A stretch of 64,000 bases of DNA, taken from assembly GCA_014155875.1 (NCBI GenBank), contig JACEFZ010025058.1, positions 2,768,501 to 2,832,500 of the forward strand, in the 5' to 3' direction. The position numbers and the translations under genes are program-made. The number at the start of each line of letters is the position of its first letter. Within the stretch, counting starts at the first letter, position 1. Source of the stretch: Cepaea nemoralis. Taxonomy: Eukaryota; Mollusca; Gastropoda; Stylommatophora; Helicidae. This document shows positions 54,444-64,000 of this stretch, in pieces. Below the pieces are notes generated by a model. It ran no database searches, was not told where the DNA came from, and was given only the letters and a program-made list of their open reading frames with translations.

Positions 54444-56626
54444 GTTACCTACAGACTATATTCTCATCATAACGCAGAACAATATCTGTTCCCCTCAAGC
54501 AAAAGTCATTAATCAACAAATGACCGTACTTTTTCTGGAAGTCAAACATTGATTATTTCCCTTCCCAACATTCCATCTTTCACGAAACTATCCCACTGCG
54601 ACACTACTGCACTTGACATACTAACCGAATAATTACTGTAAACTACAGCAAAAATTGCTCTATTTTCTAAGTAGTGTGGCTATTTCAGCACACCACAATT
54701 CATCTACTCAGTAAGGGAAACTGCAACTCAGCACAGCCATTTCCTAATCTAGTTGTTTCCCTTGAATTTGATTTGTACCAACATTCATCCCGTTTACCAC
54801 GGTGTCTCCACAATGCTACAACCACCAACGAATGTCTATTTACTATAGACTTCACCAACACATCTAGCTACTAGATTTGTCAATAACTAATTCTACTTTT
54901 AAGTCTCTCGTCTACCCGACGCAATTAACATTTCATTCTCCTGCATCAGTACTTTCCAACATCTCACCACAACAACTCTAAACTATCCTCAACTTTCTCT
55001 TAACTTCGTTCTCACACCGCGATGGTAGTCAAGCCAGTCACACTTATCGGAACACGTTCTATAGTGCTCTATTTATAATACTCCGACGTTCATTTAGCTA
55101 ATCACATTCTCTCCTTCTCTTGCTTACATCACTCATCTTTCACTACTACTCAAGGTTACTCCTATTTATCGGGACTCTTTCAGAAACAGTAAACAACACC
55201 GCATATGACTAACGACAAACCTCACTCCGATTGGGCAAACCATCTTCTCTCATTTCTCAGTATCAGGCATTCTTGCTTCGACATGTCTCTGCCAACAATA
55301 CTAAATCTGTTTTATGAAACGTCATTCAAAATGTTAACTCTCTTTCTGTCAGCCTGTCATAAAATTTTCATTAATTCTGTCCAACACCACACATTCCAAA
55401 CAAAAGACATCACACCTTTCCAATCACCTTCTTTATACTTCCCAACTTTCGCATACTCACTTACTCTGTCCTCCACGAAATCACCGGTATGTTTTATCAG
55501 CGTCACCCATCAGCCACTCTTCGCATATTCGCACGGCGCTCGTATTTATACTTCTCATATGCATTGACCATTGTGTACAACCAACCTCGTTCTCATCTCA
55601 CCATTATTTTCGTATCACAACAACCTGACGTGCCTATACTATTACTTCTACAAAAAAAAAAAAAAAATTAGACACCAATTTAACATTCTAGCAATTACTC
55701 ACCGCAGCCTAAGCGTGTCGATCACTTCCACACACAGTGACACAAGATATACCAAACGCCTCGTACATGCATGCGCTACTACTACTAATCACCTGACATC
55801 GTTCTATCCATACACTCCACCCCAAAAGACTTATCAAAGCTTCCTTCTTCAGCACGACGCAGCACACATGTTTGTCTACACTTTTACACATGCAAGAACA
55901 ACGCATAACCAGACGAATTACTTCAATACTCAACAGGACTTTCACAATTCAACTGCTTTCTTATTTCCGCTTTTCTCAATCATCACAACAAAACACTACT
56001 CTCCGTCCTACCTAATTTCCACATCAAACTACTCCGACAGTCAACTACTCACTCACTTTATCTTAACCTCCTCATCACTTCATAACAATGATCTACTTCT
56101 TCGCGCTATTCTCAGGCTGTAACAGTCGCACTACCCTCTCCACAGCAACACGACTTTTGAGCCGATATAACTCTCATCAAACTTGAATTACTCCAAGTTC
56201 AGTTACAAAATACTCAAATCTGCACGTATTTGTTATTTCCATATAGCCATGGTCTTATCGATTTCATGAGACTTCTAGCTTTTTCCAGCGCTGCTTCAGC
56301 TTTTTGCTGTTTTTGTGTTCTACTTTCCAAAAGTTAAACATCTTTCTTTATAAAAGTATCATTCTCTCCCATCTTTGGAATTCGTCTCCTGGCTTTTACT
56401 ACTTTTCTACCATATATACTGTTATCTTGTTCCAAAGAGTCACTAACTAAACATTTGTCTGCTTGCCTACCAGCAACCATACCGTACGAGGAAACATCTT
56501 GCTTCGAGTCAGGATCTGCTCGTAGTGCAATCCTCTCGTTCCCTATTCATTCCTTTTAAATCCCTGTCTGGTGTATATTCTATACCAAAATCTGTGAGGT
56601 CTGAAGATTCTGATTCCAGAGACGAC
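52076..56626 (-). other. LTR-C long non-coding region with hairpin array
   Basis: About 4.5 kb, C- and A-rich on the plus strand, without real frames. It contains at least nine short inverted repeats: 52761-52787, 52902-52920, 52935-52952, 53081-53101, 53224-53240, 53302-53320, 53947-53975, 54222-54248 and 54834-54850, plus 52081-52098 near the purine tract. Stems are 4 to 11 base pairs with AT-rich loops. An AT microsatellite (54352-54441) is inside. The hairpins at 53947 and 54222 share loop sequence with LTR-B 23201-23229. Confidence 0.7.
54352..54441. repeat. AT microsatellite inside LTR-C
   Basis: About 45 AT units. Confidence 0.95.
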
Positions 56627-57414
56627 TCAAAGATTCTTCGGTTCTACATCCATGATTATATATGCACAAACTTTTTTCATTTCTAGTCCTAACACTCTTT
56701 CTAATTTTCTTTCTGCTGTCTTTTGTCTTGGGTTGTCCAACCTCTGTAGCACGGTGTCTCTCTTTAATGCAACGGTGTCTCTCTTTAATGCAACGGTGTC
56801 TCTCTTTGTCACTTTCAACTCAGTTGGTTTTGATTGAATTTTCCTTACTACTTTATCAATCGATGTCTGAGTACTCTTTTCCACACTACTGCCTGGCTGC
56901 GTCTGTGTCTCTCTTTCTCGTCTGACACTAAAGACTGAAGATACCTCTGGACTACCCAAAAGTCCTGTCTGTGTTTTCTTCTCTGTTTTTCAACCTTGCT
57001 ACCGAATATCGCAACTGTCTGATCTGAAACCAGTTCTCTCGCAAGGCTCTTGCGTTTTCACTATTTGAAGGCCAAGACCACTGTTTCTTATACAAATTCC
57101 TTTTCTGGCTATTACCAATTCCTAAATTTTTGTGTTGATTCATTACATATCTCTGTGTCTCTCCTCTTATCTGGTTTCATATGTATATGGTTGATAACTT
57201 TAGAATTGTAACCACACTGGTTATCGTTCCTATTGATCGGCTGCCATCTATTGGGCTTGTCTACATCAAAACATCTCATATCTGTCTTGTGCTCTGTTCG
57301 TTCGAGCGTCTGTCTCTTTATCAGTTTTATCATAGACGAAATTCTGTCCACGTCCATCCTTAAGCTGTCCATTAACTCCGTCACACGTTCTAACTTCCTA
57401 TAAAAGATATTCAT
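56627..57414 (-). other. LTR-C internal frames of unknown origin
   Basis: Three overlapping minus-strand frames (57414-57112, 57143-56952, 56959-56627) form one hydrophilic, Lys/Arg/Glu-rich stretch in shifting phases, as expected for a coding sequence broken by small indels. The first has RKLERVTELMDSLRMDVDRI, a possible coiled coil. The last holds the seven-residue repeat KRDTVAL three times, from a 21-base DNA repeat (about 56752-56810), and SVEKSTQTSIDKVVRKIQ. I recognise no family. It is not Gag or Pol and could be captured sequence. Confidence 0.45.
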
Positions 57415-57555
57415 ATTAGTTCACCACGCCTTTATGATATGTTGTTTTCAATACGTAGGCAGCTTTCCTATCGCTATTCCATACTCTGCAAAAAGGTTAT
57501 TCAAAGAACAAATCTTTAAAAACATGCATCAAGTTTTCAATTCTTCAATATCCTA

Positions 57556-57673
57556 CAACAAATAATTATACATACATGCCTACTCCTTGCTGTTTTATTG
57601 CGGAGTTGAGTCTGCCTATTGCCGTGCCTACTCCAGTTAAAACCTGTGTTAACAAAACTTGTTCCTCTGCCAT
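57556..57673 (-). pseudogene. LTR-C Gag N-terminal remnant
   Basis: After TTTCAGC the ATG at 57673 opens MAEEQVLLTQVLTGVGTAIG, then RLNSAIKQQG. It corresponds residue by residue, with few changes, to the LTR-B Gag start (MAEQDTLAQVLTGVGTAVGR, LNMVIKQQG). About five residues later the frame stops, and capsid and zinc knuckle are missing. The short retained 5' coding part may be kept because it overlaps RNA packaging signals, as is known for retroviral leaders; that is inference. Confidence 0.75.
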
Positions 57674-58949
57674 GCTGAAATAGTTTTGCTATACAATTTA
57701 TATAAACAAATTCACAATTATAATATAGTTAATAGTTATCAATAAGTATACAACTGCAGGCGTATTTAAACTAGACAAGGGACGTAAGCATCTGTTTTTC
57801 GTCCTATAAAAATCAAGTGTTCTAATTAATTAATTAATTTTACTTAACACACAATGTTATGTTATATTAGTTAAATATCAATTATCTTAAATACCGTTTA
57901 TGGATGAGATATATCTTCCACGAGTCCAAAAGGAAAGTCCAAATGTACCGACTGACGATTATGCTTGACAATTGTAGGCTTCACAGGAAAAAAACGAGCA
58001 TGTTGTGTTTCTCGATTCCATCATAGATAAAGGAAAACTTCTGGACTCTTCTTTTCACCCATTGGTGGGCACCCTCAGATTTGTGGCTTCTTTTCACCCG
58101 AAAAAGGGGCACGTCTGGACTTCACCCGAAAAAGGGCACGTCTGGATTTGAAACGGCTCAAGCTCAAAAACGAAGCGATTACAATAGGTTCTCTTCTTCA
58201 GCAGGACGGCAACCCATTATGCCCACCCGCGTCCGAAAAGACCAAAGCAAGTAAATCGCATTCCATAACGAACTTCATAAGCTTGAGTTTGGTTTGGGTA
58301 AAGTCAGCTTGGTGTCGGCTGACTCAACTTTCAAAGCGATAAAACGACGATCTTCATGGTCTCTCAGCAAATGAGCTTGGCATGCATTGACTCATGTTTT
58401 ACATCAGCGTGTAGGAATCTTGACCACAAACTTCTTGTAGTTAACAACGACAGCTCCAATAAGTGACCTCACTTCAGGCAGCCAAGGTCAATCCAACGAC
58501 ACGATGACCTCAAGGTAACGGCTAAATCAACAGCCCCGATAACAGCAGGTCAAGACTTACAGCATAGTGACGCCCAAGGACAACGGTCAGGTCACTCCAG
58601 GATACGATGATGGCAATTCTGACAAACAGCCTACGATGGTAGCTCCATCCAACAATTCATTCCAAGATGTATGGCGGCTCCAATCAACTAGCCTCCGTAA
58701 AATGATTTGCGGTGGTTCTAATATGAGTTGCAACCTTTGACAAGGTCTGGTCTGGATCCTTTGACTGCGGCTTCTGACAAGATTCACTCAGTCAGTAAAA
58801 CTCCATATGGCCAGCAAATCATCTGTTGTGGTAACGTTTTTGTTGTAGCAACGCAAAGCCAGTTGAGAAAAGGCGTTCAACAAAAGTCCTCCGCTGTGCC
58901 GTATATTTTCGTAATACTTCACGCTGTGTCTGCAACAACCAAGTCCAAA
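57674..58949 (-). other. LTR-C leader, non-coding
   Basis: About 1.3 kb, similar in length to the LTR-B leader. It includes a tandem duplication around CACCCGAAAAAGGGCACGTC (about 58085-58145). No coding motif was recognised. Confidence 0.55.
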
Positions 58950-58969
58950 ATCCTGGGATAGCGGCACCA
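58950..58969 (-). promoter_or_regulatory. LTR-C primer-binding site (partial tRNA-His match)
   Basis: TGGTGCCG starts 11 bases inside the LTR; these 8 bases equal the start of the LTR-B tRNA-His site. It then diverges (CTATCCCAGGAT versus TGACCAGGAT), so the primer identity is less certain. Confidence 0.55.
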
Positions 58970-58980
58970 AATCTGCTTTA

Positions 58981-59263
58981 TATAACAGAGCAACAGTTAT
59001 ATGGCAGATGCAAGCGAAGTCCTGGTTATATTTTTCATATGTTTAATTTGACTGAATACAACGTATAATAATAAAACAGCATACAAGAGGTTTTCTGTTT
59101 TTACAATAGATGTTGTCAATTCAAGGTCCAGCTAGTAACTAACATCTCTAACCCCCGCGTCACGGCTTGAGCGTCCCTAGTTACATTTATAAGGGATGCT
59201 CAACCGTGCCTAGTCTTTGCACATCACCTCCTAAACTACTAACAGAGATGGTGCTCTGTTACA
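58981..59263 (-). repeat. LTR-C 5' LTR
   Basis: On the minus strand it starts TGTAACAGAGCACC and ends TTGCTCTGTTATA. It contains an inverted repeat (59161-59177 with 59193-59208) equivalent to the LTR-B hairpin; the loop includes TTATAAAT. The end TTATA instead of TTACA departs from the TG...CA rule in both LTRs. Confidence 0.88.
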
Positions 59264-59299
59264 ATATACATACATACATACATACAAACATACATACAT

Positions 59300-59332
<33 letters not shown>

Positions 59333-59435
59333 TACATACATACATACATACATACATACACGCACGCACGCACGCATGCATGCATGCATGCATACATACA
59401 TACATACACACATTGCCTTTTATATATATAGATAT
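59264..59435. repeat. CATA/CACG/CATG tetranucleotide array
   Basis: Mostly CATA units with CACG and CATG patches (about 59268-59408), followed by TATA. His/Tyr- and Cys/Val-rich frames are artefacts. Confidence 0.92.
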
Positions 59436-59439
59436 ATAC

Positions 59440-59481
59440 TCTAGCTGACCCGGCCCGGCTTCGCCCAGTCCCTGGCGGGGA

Positions 59482-59514
<33 letters not shown>

Positions 59515-59680
59515 ATGTCTGTCTGACCCGTCCCTGCTTCGCCCAGCCTCTGGTGGGGAGCATCTTATTTAATTCATATAAGTAGTCACATAAGCTCCCG
59601 TTCCCGACTATCTGTCTGTCTGTCTATCTGACCCGGCGAGGCTTCGCCCATCTTCTGGCGGGGAGCGTCTCATTAAATTC
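59440..59680. repeat. Three GC-rich units separated by GTCT repeats
   Basis: Each unit reads CTGACCCG...CTTCGCCCA...CTGGTGGGGA or close (about 59447, 59525 and 59629), with GTCT runs between (59482-59524, 59612-59630). This resembles terminal pieces of dispersed repeats seen in many animals; the class is not assigned. Confidence 0.55.
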
Positions 59681-60213
59681 ATACAAAAACTTTAGAATGT
59701 CCTTCCACACACCATCCATTATTTTTAATGAAAACTGTTTTTAATCACCTACATGACTGTAGATAACTTCTTTAAACATAAAAAGATAAGTTAGAAAATT
59801 TTCACTATTTAAATAGATGCATTATTTTTATGAAAACTTTGAAAATGCCTTAAAGAGTATATCATTATTTATTATAACGCATATGCCTGTAAATAACTGT
59901 AGACAAAGAGTTTATAAACCTTTGAAAACAATGCAAAAATCTATAGATAAAATATATAGCAATGCTATTAAAAGTTATGCCCCTTGAAATAACCTTTCTT
60001 AAGTTAACTCCCCCGCGCTATATATAAATGATAATGTAAATTAAAACATTAAATTTTAGTAAGTAAATAGCTGATTGTACACTAACAAACTATGACAGTT
60101 GGCTGCACGGAAATGAAAAGAAAACATGTAGAGAATTTCATCTCAATCGGATGGAACGTTATCGAACGCATCAAATACATCTCTACATACATTGTCTTTT
60201 ATGTGTGTGTGTG

Positions 60214-60274
<61 letters not shown>

Positions 60275-61175
60275 ATACACTAGCGATGGATAAGAAGATG
60301 ACATTAGGAATTGAACACTTCCACAATTCTAATTGGAGGATGAACAGTAAAACACTGTGCATTGAGATATTCAATTATTAGCATAGTGAAATGAAAGACT
60401 ATAGATTGTGATATGGACTTTATTGTCATAATATAATGAACTGTGATTAGGGTAATTTAGATTGATTTCACAGGATCTAACATTAGTGTAATTAAGTGTT
60501 TACGTTCTTCGGTTGTTATAATTTATTGATTAATATTGCTTATAATTATGTTATTATCCTGATCACTGTCAACATATCCTGGTACGATGTCTAGATCACA
60601 TATGAAGATTATGCAACATTATAATTACGCCGCAGACATAGAATATTTGCCATTGCATTGTTGATAGTCAACATGGTGATACTATAGGTCTCGGAATATG
60701 GACAGTTAATACGATTGCACTATGTCTACAACTAAGGCAGAATACCACTACGTCTACAACGAAGGCCTCACCTTATATATTCGATACGAACCTATGACAT
60801 AGCAGTTGATAAATACTGCAGCGACAGTTATAGAGCATTCACTAGTATTGACGGCTTGGTACCTGTGAATCACACACGTCCCCTTACTCCGTTTTTTTTA
60901 AAGCTAGGGTTTGGACGCTTGTCTGTTTTGACAAATGAGGGACTAATAGTTAATTAGTTAGCACAGCACTCCCGTAGGCACTGCTACACGACGTCTACCC
61001 AGGGATTGTAGACAGGTATGCGTGCCCGTCGTATAATAATTTTTTATTTTTATTTTGTGTGTGACTGTTAGGGGGCCATAGCGTCTTATTAACACAGAAT
61101 ATGACTCATTACGTCTGCACTACTATTTGTCAGATTAATTGATCACGATTAAGAAAATGATTTCATCATTTTAAA
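59681..61175. repeat. No gene recognised; TG microsatellite
   Basis: AT-rich sequence. A TG microsatellite with a short TA interruption lies at 60201-60268. No protein or element homology was recognised; a G run (61176-61190) marks the border to repeat U. Confidence 0.55.
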
Positions 61176-61189
61176 GGGGGGGGGGGGGC

Positions 61190-61850
61190 ATACTGCCATA
61201 TGGTGAGTGCAAACAAAAATGACGTCATATGAATTAGAGAGAAATCCTCGACGCCAAAATACGATAAAAAACTAAGGGACGTGTTGGAAACACCAAAGAC
61301 GTCACAGAGCGATTAGGGCAACAACAGCAGACTTGCGGGGACATGGAACCGAGAAGGCAGTGCACATTTTAAGAGGAAACATTGGCGTGGCTATGGATCA
61401 GAGTTGGCATAAAAATTAGTGGCTAGACTTATAATAGCAGTGACGGATATGCTACAAGATATCGCCTCAAAAGTAACGAACCTGCAGGCAGAGAAACTAG
61501 ACAGATTGTACTTAGAGCGGCGAGACGAACACTGAGTGAATGGACAGAAGGGCGTCTGCGGACGAATAGAAACCTGGTTTGTCTTCTATTTATGCATAAT
61601 TATTCTTAAGCCCCGCCCTGGTGTCACAGGCTCTTAATGAGTATTGAAATGTAATGTTTAACGAAGTAACCGATGTACGTTGGAATAAATAAACAGCGTT
61701 ATTTGTTATACAAAGCCCAGAGTATACTTCATCCATCATTTTCAGAGTTACGGCTCCAGTTGCTCTTGTTGTACAGTTCTTTGAGCCAGAAGGAATTAGA
61801 AGCATATCGTTGGATTGTTAGAGTTATTATATTAATGCAACCAGCAGTTT
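61190..61850 (+). repeat. Dispersed repeat U, copy 2
   Basis: This matches 46792-47435 with scattered substitutions and a 17-base addition (CAAAAGTAACGAACCTG) near 61467. In this copy the segment reads ...DMLQDIASKVTNLQAEKLDR, a helical, coiled-coil-like piece. GGAATAAATAAACAG and the end TTAATGCAACCAGCA are shared. Confidence 0.75.
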
Positions 61851-62074
61851 GAGAAAATGATTGCAAATAAAGCACACACAGAGCGTGAGAGACGTAAGAT
61901 GGTGCACAATGGTGGAAATGACCATGTTTTCACATGCATCTACTGTGGGCAAACATTTGCAGCAAGAATTGGCCTTACCAGCCACACTCGCCACCGCCAT
62001 GGCTCGTAGTTATTAAGCCTTTTTGAAGCACAATGTACCAAACTATCGTCTGTCAAGACGGAAAGGTGCCAATG
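61851..62074 (+). mobile_element. RTE-type LINE 3' end with C2H2 finger, inserted in repeat U
   Basis: A 224-base insert is flanked by ATGCAACCAGCAGTTT (61835-61850 and 62075-62090). It encodes the last about 50 residues of a LINE ORF ending in HVFTCIYCGQTFAARIGLTS with the closing His pair, then a stop at about 62009 and a short 3' region. The finger is homologous to the one ending RTE-2 at 32.0 kb. The copy is extremely 5'-truncated. Confidence 0.78.
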
Positions 62075-62090
62075 ATGCAACCAGCAGTTT

Positions 62091-63470
62091 AGCAACAACA
62101 AACAAGGGAGAGCGGAGGTGGTCGCCGGGGCGGTCGCCTGGGGTGAGCGCGGTGGCGGGCGGAGGAGCGAGCGCGGTAGATCGCTCGCATGACGCGGTCG
62201 GGGTAGACCCCAGTAAAACAGTGTCTTATAGTAACAACATGGCCAGTCATTGCTGAGTGCCCTCACGGCTGGTCATCGACGACTGCCCACTAGTCCAGTC
62301 ATCGGACCAACGAGTAGCGGGGTATCAACTAGTGTTAACAGCGGACAACTGACTCTTTCTTTAAAATGTCAAAACTAAAAAACACAGAGTTGTACATGCA
62401 CAATTTGGGACAAAAAAAAATCAATACTCATCTTCATAACAACTAATCCAGGGGATTATCGTCGTCGTAATGACCAAGTCAGGTTAATAATATTACTGAT
62501 ATAAACCGGGCGGTGTGGTCGGGCGGGGGCGGGGACGGTCTGTCGCTCGGTCGTCATATGGGCTACAGCCCTTCAAATGAAAACATTAAAAAGTAAATAT
62601 GATTGGTATTAACGCTTGTCAGAGGTATGGCTTAGTGAATATTGTTGTTAATTGGTAGGTGAGTGGCCAGGTATCTAGATCAGTGCTTCCGAACACTAGC
62701 ATCAATATGGTATCAGATCGTTAAAGAAAACCTTAAAGAAACAGGTAACGATGGCCGCCGGTGTCCCTGTGGGTGCAGGTTCGAATCCCAGTGGGGAGGT
62801 CTAGTGGTATAAGAAATATTGATTATGTGTTTTGTTAATTAGTTGTGACGGCGATATTACCCAGACTATGTGTAGTGAAGTAGAGGTGGTGTGCTAGTTG
62901 ATGGTCATGTGGAGGTGACAGGTTCGAATCTCGGTGCTATGCCACTGGTAAGGGTAATACACGTCAGTGTGTGGGGTGTCTAGTTAGTCATACGGATTAG
63001 GATTAGGACCGGTCTGTCTTTCCGTGTCGCTGTGTCCACAGGTCCAAGGAAAAAAACACAGAGGCATCCGACTTCACAGCTTAACTTAACATAACATAAT
63101 CGGGAGAACAGAATATACCCATAAACGACGCCATCTGTTACAAACCAATAATATTCATCTGTATGTATGACTAATCCTGGGGGATTAGTTCCGTCAATAC
63201 AAAGAGGTTGGGAAAGTAATAATACTCTCCATACTTACAGGGAGGAGATTATAACGTATGTCCTCTAAGCCAAGGGTATATCTCCAGTATTATAAGGTGA
63301 TCGAATATCAATATCACTAGCCTCGATTCTTCTCATAATCGCTAGAGAAAGCATATAGGCATAACCGTTATTGCAGACGCATCTGTGTGCAGACTAATCT
63401 TCCAGGTCACGGGTCTAGGCCATATCGACATAAACGGTGTATAAATACTGTAGAATATTCATTGTACAAA
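62091..63470. other. GC-rich patches and tRNA box-B-like motifs, no gene recognised
   Basis: GC-rich stretches at about 62109-62215 and 62505-62560 contrast with AT-rich surroundings. Two GGTTCGAATC motifs (about 62778 and 62921) resemble pol III box B and may mark decayed tRNA-derived SINEs. No protein homology was recognised; an open minus-strand frame (62266-61940) crosses the GC-rich part and the LINE and is not credible. Confidence 0.4.
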
Positions 63471-63550
63471 GCAGTCTCTACCAGCCGAGCAGATAAGGAA
63501 AACTAGACAGGGCAACATCTTGTTACGAGTCCACAGCAGGAGAAATCGTG

Positions 63551-63557
63551 TATAAAA
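63551..63557 (+). promoter_or_regulatory. TATA box of a possible host gene
   Basis: TATAAAA lies 66 bases upstream of an ATG that stands in good context (CACCATG). A start site would be expected near 63580. Confidence 0.4.
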
Positions 63558-63616
63558 CGACCATCATGTGACATGCAGAAGTACCTCTTTCTGACAACAC
63601 CAAAACAGACCTCACC

Positions 63617-63635
63617 ATGTGGCAAGGCGCTAATG
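63617..63635 (+). CDS. Candidate first coding exon (partial gene)
   Basis: CACCATG has good initiation context. It starts the codons for M-W-Q-G-A-N plus one base, followed immediately by a consensus splice donor (GTAAGT at 63636). The TATA box upstream and the absence of recognised mobile-element sequence from 63471 to the end suggest a real transcription unit that continues beyond the window. Very short first coding exons are common in arthropod and mollusc genes for secreted or structural proteins. The product cannot be identified, and the arrangement may still be chance. Confidence 0.35.
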
Positions 63636-64000
63636 GTAAGTTGGATGTTGATAAAGCTTTCACATTTTCGTTATGTTTTTTCATGTCGACACACCATTAA
63701 CCTAACAAAAGAAAAACGTAGTATAATACAGGGGGATATATAGGACTAAATGCACATGACTGATGAGGAAACAGCAAAACATTGTCTTAATATTTCATAT
63801 AAGGCTATGTCTTCGTTCTCTCTCTTATCTATGTCCGAGTCGTCGTGGGGTTACCGAGTAAAGCCAAACAACACCCCGACATCAATATAACATAAACAGG
63901 TCTCGAAAAGCAGCATAGGCGTGTGTAAGCAATTCATCACATTGTCTGACTAAGCCTTTCTCATAGTCATAGTGGAGAGATGTGATCACCGACGCTAGTC
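63636..64000 (+). other. Presumed intron or flank to window end
   Basis: No further exon, frame or repeat recognised. If the exon call is right this is intron 1. Confidence 0.3.

Noticed and set aside
55205..56122. Frames of 120 and 183 codons on the plus strand of LTR-C
   Set aside because: They are antisense to the element, Thr/His/Ser-rich from C- and A-rich sequence, and have no domain signature.
59167..59448. Thr/His/Ile-rich frame over the CATA array
   Set aside because: Encoded by the tetranucleotide repeat and the LTR-C end.
61940..62266. 108-codon minus frame with Pro/Ser/Arg-rich sequence
   Set aside because: It runs through the GC-rich patch and antisense to the LINE zinc-finger insert; compositional artefact.

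Overview
This is a eukaryotic, almost certainly metazoan, intergenic window built almost entirely from mobile elements. The evidence is intron-free retrotransposon polyproteins, APE-type LINE endonucleases, tRNA-derived SINEs, pogo/Tigger and mariner remnants, and long microsatellites. I see no bacterial operon structure, rRNA, CRISPR array or complete host gene. The mixture (Ty3/gypsy elements with the integrase ahead of the reverse transcriptase, many RTE-type LINEs, tRNA SINEs, abundant TG/AT/GA repeats) fits an invertebrate such as a lophotrochozoan, or a basal deuterostome. I cannot fix the phylum from sequence alone.

Layout. 0.2-5.0 kb (minus): a decayed Ty3/gypsy element, here LTR-A1, with order gag-PR-INT-RT-RNaseH (the Gmr1-like order). 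6.1-8.1 kb (minus): 5' half of an RTE-type LINE (RTE-1). 8.4-9.95 kb: an internally deleted Tigger-like DNA transposon carrying a nested LINE 3' end (RH-1) that encodes RNase H. 10.5-11.45 kb: LINE debris, a tRNA SINE and a mariner MITE. 11.46-15.73 kb (minus): LTR-A2, a relative of LTR-A1 with a 5' LTR, a tandemly repeated primer-binding site, intact gag and protease, and a broken integrase. 15.73-24.64 kb (plus): LTR-B, a complete young Ty3/gypsy element with identical 234-bp LTRs, a tRNA-His primer site, gag and a long pol. 24.8-28.0 kb: a second copy of the Tigger/LINE composite followed by LINE fragments.

27.9-34.7 kb is one RNase-H LINE (RH-2, minus) split by later insertions: a MITE, a 3.9-kb block containing a zinc-finger RTE LINE (RTE-2), and an RTE-1 copy that itself holds a SINE. 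35.8-37.35 kb: another RTE fragment (RTE-4) with a CT microsatellite inside its coding region. 39.4-44.3 kb: two inverted copies of a DDE transposon of the IS630-Tc1-mariner type, both carrying the same SINE insertion. 45.0-46.6 kb: another RH-2 copy. 46.8-47.4 and 61.2-61.85 kb: two copies of an unclassified 650-bp repeat. 49.7-50.9 kb: an RTE-1 deletion derivative with perfect target duplications. 51.8-59.3 kb (minus): LTR-C, a large non-autonomous relative of LTR-B. 59.3-63.5 kb: simple repeats, a LINE 3' end, GC-rich sequence. 63.55-63.64 kb: a TATA box followed by a short ATG exon with a strong splice donor, the only candidate host gene.

LTR-B encodes all the functions LTR-C lacks. The two share LTR termini, an LTR hairpin, the Gag N-terminus, the start of the primer site and a covarying hairpin in the non-coding 3' region, so LTR-B-type elements probably mobilise LTR-C in trans. 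RTE-1 would likewise supply machinery for its deletion derivative and perhaps the SINEs. Element boundaries are read by eye; those without target duplications may be off by tens of bases.
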